64,000 bases of DNA from NCBI GenBank assembly GCA_048500275.1, contig JASNYI010000002.1, forward strand, positions 372,001 through 436,000, given 5' to 3'. A program made the translations under genes and the position numbers. Positions within the stretch are counted from its first letter, which is position 1; every line of letters starts with the position of its first letter. Shown piece by piece: positions 16,493 through 25,033 of the stretch. The DNA comes from UBA5066 sp048500275. Lineage in GTDB: Bacteria; Acidobacteriota; Thermoanaerobaculia; UBA5066. Under the pieces are notes generated by a model. That model did not search any database. It saw nothing but the letters and a program-made list of their open reading frames with translations, and had not been told where the DNA came from.

Positions 16493-17562
16493 GCGGAGAG
16501 ACTACTCCCGCCCGGGGCGGGGCCGGAGGGGGGCGCGGCGAGACGCCGGAGCGTCAGGCCGCTGCCGGCGAGGAAGCCGACGCCCAGCAGGGTGACCGGG
16601 ACGAACGCGACGGCGTGCGTGACGAGCGCGGTCGCGGCGGCCGGCGCGGCGGCGACGCCGTAGAAGCCCGTGAGGGAATAGGCGACCGCCGCGTGGTACC
16701 CGCCGACGCCCCCCGGGGTCGGGACGGCCAGGCCGAGGACGGCCCAGGTCAGGACGAAGAACGACGCGGGGAAGGGGAGGACGACGTCGAACGCCCGCAT
16801 GACAGCGTGGAACTGGAGGGCGTTGAGAAGCCACATCGCGACCGACGAGACGGTCATCACGGCCGCGTCCTCGCCCGTCCGGATCGACGCGAGGCCGCCC
16901 AGAAAGGAGCGGAGGAGGCCGACGACGCGCGGGGCGAACCGGGAGGGGAGGAGGCGCCCGAGAGGCTCGAGGACCTTCTCGGCCAGGTGCGGCCGCGCGG
17001 CCAGGAGCGCCAGGGCGCCGAAGACGGCGAGCGTCCCCGCGCCGACGACGAACGCGGAGCGCCGGAGGAGCTCGAGCCGCCCGTGGGCCTCCGGCGAGAG
17101 ATCGGCGGGCGCCCAGCCGCCGGCGGCGTAGGCCACGAAAAGGAGGACGACCACGACGAGGTCGATGAGCCGCTCCACGGCGATCGAGGCGAGGGACGGC
17201 GCGAAGGGAAGGCCGGTCTGCCGGGAGAGGACGGCCGGGCGGACGATCTCCCCGGCCCGCGCCGGAAGGAGGACCGTGGCGGCGAAGCCGATGCAGGTCG
17301 CCGAAAAAGCGTCGCGCTGGGGGATCCGCTGAGCGTGGTGGAGGAGCCTCGTCCAGCGCCAGGAGCGGTGCGGGAGGTTTGCGAGCGTGATCGCGAGGGC
17401 GAAGGCGAGCCAGCCCGGGTGGGCGGCGGAGATCGTCCTCCCGAGCTCGGCCAGGTCGAGGTTGCGGAAGAAGAGCCAGAGGAGGAAGGCCGCGAGCCCC
17501 AGGGAGACGGCGATGCGGAGCGCGTTCGCGGCGGCCTTCGGCACCCGCGCATGGTAAAGCAC
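16489..17562 (-). CDS. Lysylphosphatidylglycerol synthase TM-region / UPF0104 family membrane protein
   Basis: 357 residues with about eight transmembrane segments and UPF0104 marks: an early LLWLFFRNLDLAELGRTI, HRSWRWTRLLHHA, TVLLPARAGEIVRPAVL, ERLIDLVVVVLL, and a C-terminal VPTPGGVGGYHAAVAYSL. Members include the flippase part of MprF and glycolipid-related proteins; the lipid handled here is unknown. It is the first gene of the operon running to DUF2062. Its promoter appears to overlap that of the divergent deacetylase gene in a 35-bp gap. Confidence 0.85.
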   Translation of the reverse strand: MLYHARVPKAAANALRIAVSLGLAAFLLWLFFRNLDLAELGRTISAAHPGWLAFALAITLANLPHRSWRWTRLLHHAQRIPQRDAFSATCIGFAATVLLPARAGEIVRPAVLSRQTGLPFAPSLASIAVERLIDLVVVVLLFVAYAAGGWAPADLSPEAHGRLELLRRSAFVVGAGTLAVFGALALLAARPHLAEKVLEPLGRLLPSRFAPRVVGLLRSFLGGLASIRTGEDAAVMTVSSVAMWLLNALQFHAVMRAFDVVLPFPASFFVLTWAVLGLAVPTPGGVGGYHAAVAYSLTGFYGVAAAPAAATALVTHAVAFVPVTLLGVGFLAGSGLTLRRLAAPPSGPAPGGSSLSA

Positions 17563-17581
17563 GGCACGGCCGCCCCCCTGT

Positions 17582-17589
17582 CGTATAAA
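17582..17589. promoter_or_regulatory. Overlapping back-to-back minus-10 boxes (flippase-like gene and deacetylase)
   Basis: The bases CGTATAAA carry TATAAA on the plus strand (17584-17589, 8 nt before the GTG at 17598) and TATACG on the minus strand (17587-17582, 19 nt before the GTG at 17562). The whole divergent gap is only 35 bp, so both genes must be driven from here. No clear minus-35 is visible on either side. Confidence 0.45.
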
Positions 17590-17597
17590 GGTCTCCC

Positions 17598-18575
17598 GTG
17601 ACGGACCTCCTGCGCGTCTACCACGATCCGATCGTCCTCACGCACGGGACGGGCGCTTTCCATCCCGAGAGGCCGGAGCGCGTCGCGGCGGTCGTCGAGG
17701 CCCTCGAGGCCGACGGCCTGGCGGTTTGCGGTCCGCCGACTCCCGAGCGGGCGCTCGGCTCGCTCGCTCTCGTCCACGACCCGGCTTACGTCGAGCGGTT
17801 TCGGGAGGCCGCGTCGCTCGGGCCCGCGGAGCCGGATCGGCCCTTCACCCTTTTCGACTCTCCCGACAACCCCATGTCGCGCTCCACCTTCGACGTCTCG
17901 GTGCGGACGGCGGGGCTCCTCCTTTCGGCTGTCGACGACGTCGTGGCGGGGAGGGCGAGGAGGGGCTTCGTCGTGACCCGGCCCCCGGGCCACCACGCGC
18001 GGGCCTCCGAGGCGATGGGCTTCTGCTTCCTCAACGCGGTGGCGGTCGCGGCCCGCGACGCCCAGCGGAGGCACGGCGTCGGGCGGGTCCTCGTGGCGGA
18101 TTTCGACGTCCACCACGGAAACGGGACCCAGGAGACGTTCTGGGAGGACGGCAGCGTGGCCTACCTCTCGGTTCACCGGTATCCCTTCTATCCCGGGACG
18201 GGCGGCCGGGACGAGACGGGCTCCGGGAGGGGGCTCGGCCGCACGGTGAACGTCCCGCTTCCCGCGGGTGCGGGAGACGAGGCCTACGCCGGGGGATTCG
18301 AGGCGGCGCTCGAGAGGCTCCTACGCCTCTTCCGGCCCGACCTCGTCCTCGTGAGCGCCGGTTTCGACGCCCACCACCGGGACCCGCTCGGCGGGATGAG
18401 GGTCTCGGCCGAAGGGTATGCGCGCCTGACCCGGGCCCTGGCGGAGGCGGCCGACACCTTCGCCGGGGGGCGCCTCGTTTCGGTCCTGGAAGGGGGGTAC
18501 GATCCGTCCGGCACGGCCGAGGGGGCCCTCGCCCACGCCCGCGTCCTGGCCCCGGACCGCGAACCCTCGCATTGA
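17598..18575 (+). CDS. Histone deacetylase family protein (class II-like zinc deacetylase)
   Basis: 325 residues of the arginase/deacetylase fold. Active-site elements are present: HPERPERV near 22-29, paired His132/His133 (RPPGHHA), zinc ligands Asp170 and His172 (DFDVHHGNGTQ) and Asp257 (SAGFDAHHRDPLGG), and the catalytic Tyr in LEGGYDP near 297. Bacterial members deacetylate small molecules (acetoin-utilisation AcuC, polyamine amidohydrolases) or proteins; the substrate cannot be read here. It starts with GTG right after a TATAAA box. The last codons overlap the minus-35 of the next gene, so the strong promoter of the secreted repeat protein lies inside this gene's end. Confidence 0.92.
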   Translation: MTDLLRVYHDPIVLTHGTGAFHPERPERVAAVVEALEADGLAVCGPPTPERALGSLALVHDPAYVERFREAASLGPAEPDRPFTLFDSPDNPMSRSTFDVSVRTAGLLLSAVDDVVAGRARRGFVVTRPPGHHARASEAMGFCFLNAVAVAARDAQRRHGVGRVLVADFDVHHGNGTQETFWEDGSVAYLSVHRYPFYPGTGGRDETGSGRGLGRTVNVPLPAGAGDEAYAGGFEAALERLLRLFRPDLVLVSAGFDAHHRDPLGGMRVSAEGYARLTRALAEAADTFAGGRLVSVLEGGYDPSGTAEGALAHARVLAPDREPSH

Positions 18576-18600
18576 CAGGGCTTTGGGCCGCTCCTAGAAT
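18572..18600 (+). promoter_or_regulatory. Near-consensus sigma-70 promoter of the secreted repeat protein
   Basis: TTGACA (18572-18577), a 17-bp spacer, and TAGAAT (18595-18600). This is the best sigma-70 promoter in the window. Transcription would start near 18607, giving a roughly 93-nt leader that ends with GGGGAGGA before the ATG at 18700. The leader (18607-18699) contains short inverted repeats but no riboswitch class that I recognise. Confidence 0.85.
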
Positions 18601-18699
18601 CTCTGCAAACGAACGCACGCTCTCAAAGTTCCCGGACTGTTCCGCGAGGTGGCCGGAAACCGTGAACCTGAGACCTCGTGAGCCTGGGGAGGAAGACTG

Positions 18700-20382
18700 A
18701 TGAAGCTCAACGCTCTGGTCCTTCCGGTGACGGCGGCGATCCTCCTGACGCTTGGAGCGCCCGCGTTCGCGGACTGCCCGACCGAAGGGTGCCCCGCACA
18801 GACCGTCGGGACGATCGAGCTCCCGGCGGAGGGAGCGCTCGTCTCGGGCTACGTCCGCGTGGCCGGCTTCGCGCTGAACGGGAGCCTCGTCTCGAACGTC
18901 GACCTCTATATCGACGGCACGGAGGAGGTCAACCGGGTCACGCCGGCGGGCGGCGCGAACATCAACCTGCCCCGGCCGGACGTCATGCAGGCCTTCCCGC
19001 AGTACGCGGGGACGCCGGGCGACGCCCCCGGCTTCGAGATGTCGTTCCGCGCGGCGAATTACTCGAACGGAACGCACAAGCTCTACGTCCGGATCACCGA
19101 CGTCACCGGCTGCTGCTACTTCCTCGCGCCGCGGACGATCCGGATCGACAACTCGCGGAACCAGCCGCCGTTCGGGGTCGTCGACGTGCCGCTGCCCGAC
19201 TCCTCCGTCCACGCCAACGGTGTCCTCGCCGTCGCGGGGTGGGCGCTCGACGACCGGCGCGTCGAGCACGTCGACGTCTTCATCGACGGGCGTCTCGAGC
19301 GGGAGGCGGTCCTCGGCATCAACCGCCCCGACGTCGCGGCCTACTACCCCAACGTCCCGGGCGCGACGAGCTCCGGCTTCCTGATCTTCATCGACTCCAC
19401 GCGCCTGACGAACGGCGTCCACACCCTGACCGTCCGGGCCACGGATGACCAGGGCCAGCAGGGGCTCCTCGGCACGCGGCGCTTCCAGGTCTTCAACAAC
19501 GCGCCGAACCTCCCGCCGTTCGGCGAGGTCGAGCACCCGCTCCTCCAGGCCACCTGGTTCGGGAACTGCCTTCGTCTCCCGGGCGGGCCGTCCGGCGGCG
19601 AGATCCGCGACACCCGCTACATCATGTTCGTCTCGGGGTGGGCGCTCGACACGTCGATCTATGCCGAGCGCGGGGGCGTCTCCCACGTCTTCCTCGAGAT
19701 GGACGGCGTCGTCCTGAAGGACAGCCGCGGCGCCTTCGGCACCCTCGGCTGCCGTCGGGAGCTGAACCTCAACAACGCCCTCATCGACTGCTACGGCTTC
19801 TACCGGCCCGACGTGAACATCTTCTACCCCGGCTTCCCGCAGTCGGCGAACTCGGGCTTCTTCTTCGCGGTCGACGTGGGCTACCTCCTTACGGACCAGG
19901 GGTTCAAGGAGGGGAACCACATGCTCCAGGTCAAGGCGGCCGACAAGGAGGACAACGTCACCCTCCTCAAGGAGCTGCCGATCAACATCGAGTGCGCCAC
20001 GCAGAACCTCGACCCGCCGCCGCTCGGCTACGTCGACAGCCCGGCGAACTACGAGTTCGTGGGCGGGATCTTCCCGGTGTTCGGGTGGGCCCTCGACCTC
20101 GACGGCGTCGTCCGCGTGAGGGTCCTCATCAACGGCGTCCCGCAGGTCGACGCCGTCACCGGCCACGACTACGCCGAGTACGGGCTCCCGAGCCCCGACG
20201 TCTCCGCGATCTACCCGAACTACCCGCAGCGCTCCAACGCCCGCTGGCGCTTCTACCTCGACACGACCAAGCTCGCGAACTCGGAGCACGACATGCTCGT
20301 CGAGGTCATCGACGGGCGCGGCAACTACCGCTCGGCCGGCACGCGCCGCTTCATCGTCAACAACAACACGCTCGTCCGCTGA
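18700..20382 (+). CDS. Secreted four-repeat protein (Ig-like fold modules), highly expressed
   Basis: 560 residues. A signal peptide (1-24, cleavage after AFA) is followed by four diverged modules at about 36-150, 156-266, 272-431 and 440-555. Each has a GWALD/GFALN strand, an (R/S)PDVxxx(F/Y)P motif (residues 92, 209, 369, 498) and, in most, a tail like TRLTNGVHTLTVRATD. The pattern suggests beta-sandwich modules of Ig/cadherin type. Cysteines appear in likely disulfide pairs (DC...GC, GCC, NC/GC, DC/EC). The third module is longest. The only perfect consensus promoter, a strong Shine-Dalgarno and a dedicated terminator mark it as an abundant exported product, for example a matrix or surface protein. 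No enzymatic motif is seen and the function is unknown. Confidence 0.85.
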   Translation: MKLNALVLPVTAAILLTLGAPAFADCPTEGCPAQTVGTIELPAEGALVSGYVRVAGFALNGSLVSNVDLYIDGTEEVNRVTPAGGANINLPRPDVMQAFPQYAGTPGDAPGFEMSFRAANYSNGTHKLYVRITDVTGCCYFLAPRTIRIDNSRNQPPFGVVDVPLPDSSVHANGVLAVAGWALDDRRVEHVDVFIDGRLEREAVLGINRPDVAAYYPNVPGATSSGFLIFIDSTRLTNGVHTLTVRATDDQGQQGLLGTRRFQVFNNAPNLPPFGEVEHPLLQATWFGNCLRLPGGPSGGEIRDTRYIMFVSGWALDTSIYAERGGVSHVFLEMDGVVLKDSRGAFGTLGCRRELNLNNALIDCYGFYRPDVNIFYPGFPQSANSGFFFAVDVGYLLTDQGFKEGNHMLQVKAADKEDNVTLLKELPINIECATQNLDPPPLGYVDSPANYEFVGGIFPVFGWALDLDGVVRVRVLINGVPQVDAVTGHDYAEYGLPSPDVSAIYPNYPQRSNARWRFYLDTTKLANSEHDMLVEVIDGRGNYRSAGTRRFIVNNNTLVR

Positions 20383-20406
20383 CGGAACGCGCACCCCCGC
20401 TCTTCC

Positions 20407-20439
20407 GCCGGCCCCGCCATCGCGCGGGGCCGGCTTTTT
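20407..20439 (+). terminator. Rho-independent terminator of the secreted repeat protein
   Basis: GCCGGCCCCGC (20407-20417) pairs perfectly with GCGGGGCCGGC (20424-20434) around a 6-nt loop and is followed by five T (20435-20439). It is the only classical stem plus T-run terminator I found in the window. Confidence 0.93.
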
Positions 20440-20521
20440 CTCGGGGCCGCCTTCCCGTCGCAGCCAGACGGCGGACGGGCGCGACGGGAAGGTCCGGCTC
20501 GCGCCGCTCCGGGAGGACGTG

Positions 20522-21442
20522 ATGGAACGGAGCCTTCGGCAGCGCCTGCGGATGCTGCGCCACGAGTACGACCTCGGGCGGGGCGCCGGCGGGAGCCGGC
20601 TCCAGGGGCTGAGGCACGCCGCGTTCTCGGTCTGGGCCGACTGCGTCCGGAGGAGCCGGCCGCTCGCGTGCGACTGGAACGCGCTCACGGAGGCGGACCT
20701 GTGCCCGCACGACGAGGTCCGGACGATCCGGTTCGTCCCGCGGCTCATCGTCCGCTGCCGCCGCTGCGGCGTGGCCTTCGCGACGCGGCGCGACGACCTC
20801 TCCACGGCGACGGAGAGGCACGACGGCGACTACTTCCGGGCGAACAGGGACTTCGTCTACCCCGACGGGAAGCCGGACGTCTTCAGCTACGTCATGCCGC
20901 GCACCCTCTTCTTCCTGGCCCTCGGCATGTACGCCTTCCGGCCCCGGAACCGCAGGGCCCTCGACGTCGGCTGCGGAATCGGGATCATGGTCCACTACCT
21001 CCGCTTCCTCGGGTTCGACGCGGAGGGGGTCGAGATCTCCGAGTGGGGCGTGGAGTACGCCCGCCGGGAACTCGGGCTCGAGAGGGTCCGTCGCGGCACG
21101 GTGCAGGAGGCGGCCTACCCGGCGGCGTCCTTCAGCCTCGTGACGCTGGTCCACGTCGTCGAGCACCTCGACGACCCGGTGCCCGTGCTCCGGGAGGTCT
21201 TCCGGATCCTCGAGCCGGGCGGCCTCGTCTACGTCGAGCTGCCGTGCTCCGAGCGCGACCCGTCCGACTACTACATCGACGACCACTTCTGGTTCTACAG
21301 CCCCGACTCGCTGAAGCGGCTCCTGTCGTGCGTCGGGTTCCGGGACGTTCGCGTGGGGGAGGGGACGTTCGCTCCGCACCTGCACCACGTTCCGTTCCTG
21401 TTCGCCGCGGGCACGCGGCCGGCGGACGCTCCACCCGCGTGA
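20522..21442 (+). CDS. Class I SAM-dependent methyltransferase
   Basis: 306 residues. The N-terminal 110 residues include a Cys pair (RCRRCG) that may form part of a small metal site. The Rossmann methyltransferase core follows, with motif I ALDVGCGIGIMVHYL, an acidic end of strand 2 (VEISEWG), VTLVHVVEHLDDP and LEPGGLVYVELP. It resembles methyltransferases of surface-polysaccharide and lipid gene sets, but the acceptor is unknown. GGGAGG at 20511-20516 fits the ATG at 20522 better than the GTG at 20519. Its stop overlaps the next methyltransferase start (GTGA). Confidence 0.85.
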   Translation: MERSLRQRLRMLRHEYDLGRGAGGSRLQGLRHAAFSVWADCVRRSRPLACDWNALTEADLCPHDEVRTIRFVPRLIVRCRRCGVAFATRRDDLSTATERHDGDYFRANRDFVYPDGKPDVFSYVMPRTLFFLALGMYAFRPRNRRALDVGCGIGIMVHYLRFLGFDAEGVEISEWGVEYARRELGLERVRRGTVQEAAYPAASFSLVTLVHVVEHLDDPVPVLREVFRILEPGGLVYVELPCSERDPSDYYIDDHFWFYSPDSLKRLLSCVGFRDVRVGEGTFAPHLHHVPFLFAAGTRPADAPPA

Positions 21443-22419
21443 CGGGCCGCCTCCCGGAGCCGCTGCGCCGGCTCGCCCGTCGGATCGTGCCGCTCCCCGT
21501 GCGGCTCGCGCTGAAGAGGCGACGGGGCGCCGCCGAGGTGTGGAGCGAGGCGCCCGCGCCCGTCGTTCCCGGCCGTGAGCTCCACTGGACGCAGCTCGCC
21601 GCGGTGCGCGAGCACGTCAACCGCCGCGTCTCGGGAGACCCGGCGGTCGACCCCTACATGAACTTCCTGCGGACGCGGCTCGGGGGACGACTTCCCGTCG
21701 GCAGGGCCCTGACGATCGGCTGCGGCGAGGGGGCGCTCGAGCGCGGGCTCGCCGCGCACGGCTTTGCCGAGCGCCACGACGCCGTCGACATCGCCGCGGG
21801 GGCCGTCGAGCGCGCCGCGGCCGCGGCGCGGGAGGCGGGGCTCGACCACCTCCGGTACGGCGTCGCCGACGCGAACCGGCTCCGCCTCGAGCCGGCGTCC
21901 TTCGACATCGTCCTCGGGGTGCAGGCGGTCCACCACGTCGAGAGGCTCGAGCACCTCTTCGGCCAGGTGGCGAAGGCGCTCCGGCCGGACGGCTTCCTCT
22001 TCCTCGACGAGTTCGTCGGTCCGAGCCGGTTCCAGTGGACGGAGCGTCAGCTCGAGGTCGTCGACGGGCTGCTGCGCGCCCTCCCCGCCGGCCTTCGCCG
22101 GAGCCTCGTCGACGGCTCCGTCCGCGGGAGGGCGCGACGGCCGTCGGTGGCGGAGGTGATCGCCACGGACCCCTCCGAGGCGGTCCGCTCCTCGGAGATC
22201 CTCGCGGTCGCGTCGGAGTTCTTCGAGATCCTCGAGGTGCGGCCGTACGGCGGCACCGTTCTCCAGGTCCTCCTCGACGACATCGCAGGGAACTTCGCGC
22301 GGCCCGGGTCGGGCGGCCGGGAGATCCTCGACGCGATCGCCGGCCTCGAGTGGGCGCTGATCGAGGCAGGAGACCTGCAGAGCGATTTCGCGGTCGTGGT
22401 CGCCAGGGCGAAGGGCTAA
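21439..22419 (+). CDS. Class I SAM-dependent methyltransferase, coupled to the previous one
   Basis: 326 residues with motif I ALTIGCGEGALERGL, DIAAGAVERA, VADANRLRLEPASFDIVLGVQAVHHVE (split here into its two motifs) and ALRPDGFLFLDEFVG. Domain order and length differ from the upstream enzyme, so this is not a simple duplication. The GTG start overlaps the upstream stop by 4 bp, and its own stop overlaps the stop of the convergent helicase gene by 4 bp (22416-22419). The acceptor is unknown; two coupled methyltransferases suggest sequential modification of one glycan, lipid or metabolite. Confidence 0.85.
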   Translation: MTGRLPEPLRRLARRIVPLPVRLALKRRRGAAEVWSEAPAPVVPGRELHWTQLAAVREHVNRRVSGDPAVDPYMNFLRTRLGGRLPVGRALTIGCGEGALERGLAAHGFAERHDAVDIAAGAVERAAAAAREAGLDHLRYGVADANRLRLEPASFDIVLGVQAVHHVERLEHLFGQVAKALRPDGFLFLDEFVGPSRFQWTERQLEVVDGLLRALPAGLRRSLVDGSVRGRARRPSVAEVIATDPSEAVRSSEILAVASEFFEILEVRPYGGTVLQVLLDDIAGNFARPGSGGREILDAIAGLEWALIEAGDLQSDFAVVVARAKG

Positions 22420-24995
22420 CCGCCCGCGCCCGCGGGGGTGCGCCGCGGCCGGTCCGTCGGGCCCCGGCGCCGAGAGGGCCGCTTCGCCGACCCGGGCCCG
22501 GCGAGCGCGGGAAGCCCGGGCGCAGGAAGCGCCGCGGCGGGCTCCTCCGCGGCGCGGTGGGCGACGCGCGAGAAGAAGTCGCGGACGGCGTCGCCCGCCT
22601 CGGCGGCGGCGAGCTCGCTGGGGCCCTCTTCGTACCAGTGCGACGGGAGGAAGCGGCGGTACGGGTTCTGGAGGAACCGCCGGCAGACGAGGGCGATGAC
22701 GCCGACGTCGGTCTCCGAGCGGATCACCCTCCCCGCGCTCTGGACGACCCTCGTCATCCCGGGGACGACGTAGGCGTACTCGAAGCCGCGGCCGTAGCGC
22801 TCCTCGAAGTAGAGGCGCATCCGCTCCTGCTCGAAGCGCACCTGGGGCAGGGCGGGGGAGACGACGACGACGCCGTGGAGCATCTCGCCCGGGTAGTCGA
22901 CCCCCTCCGCGAAGGGCCCGCCCGAGACCGCGAGGAGGAGGATCCGGGAGCGTTCCTCGCGCAGGGCCTCGAGGACGGCGTTCCTCTCGAGCTCCGTGGA
23001 GCGGTCCGACGGGCGCAGGACGCGGTGACCCGGCAGCGGCGGCAGGAGGGCCCGGGCGTCGTCGACGAACCGGTAGGAAGGGAAGAGGGCGAGGACGTTG
23101 CCCGGGCAGGCGTCGGCGATCTTCGCGACGTGGTCGGCGATGCGGGACATCGACGCGGAGCGCCCCTTCCAGGTCGTGTCGACGTCGGCGGCCACGACGA
23201 CGGCCCGGTTCTCCTTCGGGAATGGAGACGGGAGGGAGAGGACGGACGTGCGGTCGGGGTCGAGGCCGAGGAGGTCCCGGTAGAACTCGGGGGGGCTGAG
23301 GGTCGCCGACATGCCGACCGTCGCAAACGCCGCGTCGAACGTCTCGCCGAGGAGGCGCGAAGGGTCCTTGCAGAGGAGCGAGAGTCGGGCGCCGCCCGCC
23401 CCCCGCGAGGCGACGAGGTCGAAGGCCTCGACGAGCCGGCCTTCCGGGGCCGCCCGCCGGGCGACGTCGTGGAAGCCGGCGAAGAGGAAGTAGAGGCCGA
23501 GGACAGGGTCGTCCGGAACGCGCTCGCCGCCGTTGCGCAGGTCGGCGAGGTGGCGGACGAGGAGGGACTCCATCGAGAGTCGCACGTCGTCGAGCTTCTC
23601 GAGGTCGAGGGGGACGAGGTCCGTCGACGGGTTCCAAGGGTCCGGGGCGGCGGGGAGCCCCGCGGTCGCCTCGAGGACGAGGGCGAGGACCTCCGAGGCG
23701 GCCTCCTGGGCCGCGGCCGCGGTCTTCGGGCTCGTCGTGCCGATGGCCTCGGAGAGCTTTCGCACCTCGGCTTCCGAAAGCTCGGGCGACCAGATGGCGC
23801 GGCCGCGGTCGACGAGGTTGTGGACCTCGTCGACGAGTAGGAGCGCCCCCTCGAGGGAGGCGGCGTCGCGCAGGCCCGTGAGGGCGACCACCGGGTCGAA
23901 GGCGTAGTTGTAGTCGCCGAGGACGACGTCGGCCCTCTCCGCCAGCTCGAGGGAGACCTCGAAGGGGCAGACCTCCTCGGCCCGCGCTTCCTCGAAGACG
24001 AAGTCGGGCTCGAGGTGGGGGGTGGCGGCGAGGAGCCGGTCTACGAGGCCGGAGGCCTCGAGCTTGGCGGCGTAGTCCTTCGCGAAGGCGCAGTGGTCCT
24101 CGTGGCAGAGGACGACGCCGTTGGCGCACATCCGCTCCTTGGCGCGCAGTCGCACCGAGCGGGCCGAGGCCGCCGCGATCGCTTCGAGGGTCTTCCTGAA
24201 GATCTCCTGCTGGGTCGTCTTCGACGTCAGGACGTAGAGCTTCCGCCCGCCGCGCAGGGCCTCGACGAGCATCGGGAAGAGGGCCGCGGCGGTCTTGCCG
24301 ATGCCCGTGGGGGCCTCGACGAGGAGCTGCTCGCCCTGGCGAACGGCCCGCGACACGGCCGCCGCCATCTCGCGCTGGCCCGGGCGGAAGCGCCCGAACG
24401 GGAAGACGAGGTCGTCCGCCTCGGCGGCCTTGGCGTCGGCGAGCGCGAGGTCGCCGAAGAACGCCGCGAGCGTGGCGCGGACCCTCGCGACGAGGTCGGC
24501 CTCGACCTCCTCCGCGTCGAACGCCACCGGGACGAGGCGCGTGTCGCCGGTCTCGATGTCGGCGAGGACGAGGCGGCCGCGGACGGGGCGCTCTTCCGCC
24601 CTCGAGACGGCGAGGAGGTACCACTGTAGCTGGCGCGCGAAGCGGTCGAGGCGCGGCGAGCCGAGGAGGCGCGGAAGCTCCTCGGCGAAGTGGACCGACT
24701 TCACCTCGTCGACGACGACGCTCCCGTCGCCGTCGTCGAAACGGCCGTCGAGGCGCCCCTCCAGGATCGCCGTGAAGCCGTCGACCGGAAACGAGAGACG
24801 GACGGCCTTCTCCACCGCGTACCCGGGAATCGTCGCGAGAGCCTCGGAGAGGACACGGCGGTGGACGGCCTGGCCGATCCACCGGCGCTCCATCGAGTCG
24901 CCCCGGCCGTCCCCGATGCGGCGCGCCAGCGGCGCGAGGAGGGCGCCCGGGGAGAGGGTCACGGTCTTCGCGGCGAGGTCGACCCGGATCGGCAC
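22416..24995 (-). CDS. RecB-like PD-(D/E)XK nuclease fused to an iron-sulfur XPD/DinG-type helicase
   Basis: 859 residues. Residues about 35-190 carry all RecB-nuclease marks: His45, Asp83 (GRLDG), Glu97-Val-Lys99 (VVDEVKS) and a QxxxY motif (Gln122 to Tyr126). Residues about 200-820 are an SF2 helicase of the Rad3/XPD/DinG group: Walker A APTGIGKT (228-235), a four-cysteine iron-sulfur site (Cys290, 297, 302, 343), DEVH (389-392) in place of DEAH, a SATLSPPEF motif, and motif VI QSAGRVIRSETD. DinG-type enzymes unwind 5' to 3' and resolve R-loops, G-quadruplexes or stalled forks; an attached nuclease suggests coupled unwinding and cutting in DNA repair. It starts with GTG 5 nt after a TAGAAT box. 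Confidence 0.92.
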   Translation of the reverse strand: MPIRVDLAAKTVTLSPGALLAPLARRIGDGRGDSMERRWIGQAVHRRVLSEALATIPGYAVEKAVRLSFPVDGFTAILEGRLDGRFDDGDGSVVVDEVKSVHFAEELPRLLGSPRLDRFARQLQWYLLAVSRAEERPVRGRLVLADIETGDTRLVPVAFDAEEVEADLVARVRATLAAFFGDLALADAKAAEADDLVFPFGRFRPGQREMAAAVSRAVRQGEQLLVEAPTGIGKTAAALFPMLVEALRGGRKLYVLTSKTTQQEIFRKTLEAIAAASARSVRLRAKERMCANGVVLCHEDHCAFAKDYAAKLEASGLVDRLLAATPHLEPDFVFEEARAEEVCPFEVSLELAERADVVLGDYNYAFDPVVALTGLRDAASLEGALLLVDEVHNLVDRGRAIWSPELSEAEVRKLSEAIGTTSPKTAAAAQEAASEVLALVLEATAGLPAAPDPWNPSTDLVPLDLEKLDDVRLSMESLLVRHLADLRNGGERVPDDPVLGLYFLFAGFHDVARRAAPEGRLVEAFDLVASRGAGGARLSLLCKDPSRLLGETFDAAFATVGMSATLSPPEFYRDLLGLDPDRTSVLSLPSPFPKENRAVVVAADVDTTWKGRSASMSRIADHVAKIADACPGNVLALFPSYRFVDDARALLPPLPGHRVLRPSDRSTELERNAVLEALREERSRILLLAVSGGPFAEGVDYPGEMLHGVVVVSPALPQVRFEQERMRLYFEERYGRGFEYAYVVPGMTRVVQSAGRVIRSETDVGVIALVCRRFLQNPYRRFLPSHWYEEGPSELAAAEAGDAVRDFFSRVAHRAAEEPAAALPAPGLPALAGPGSAKRPSRRRGPTDRPRRTPAGAGG

Positions 24996-25000
24996 GCTGC

Positions 25001-25026
25001 ATTCTAAGGACGGCGTCGCCTACAAT
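25001..25026. promoter_or_regulatory. Divergent leaderless promoters of the nuclease-helicase gene and dacB
   Basis: Within a 38-bp divergent gap, TAGAAT on the minus strand (25006-25001) ends 5 nt before the helicase GTG at 24995. TACAAT on the plus strand (25021-25026) ends 7 nt before the dacB GTG at 25034. Neither start has a Shine-Dalgarno. Confidence 0.55.
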
Positions 25027-25033
25027 CCTTCCC

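Noticed and set aside
18607..18699. Leader of the secreted repeat protein as a riboswitch (cyclic di-GMP type considered)
   Set aside because: It has GCAAAC and small inverted repeats but lacks the conserved core of GEMM or any other class I can recall. Left as an ordinary structured leader.
20522..22419. The two adjacent methyltransferases as a tandem duplication
   Set aside because: Their N-terminal parts, motif I sequences and C-terminal regions do not align beyond the shared Rossmann core.
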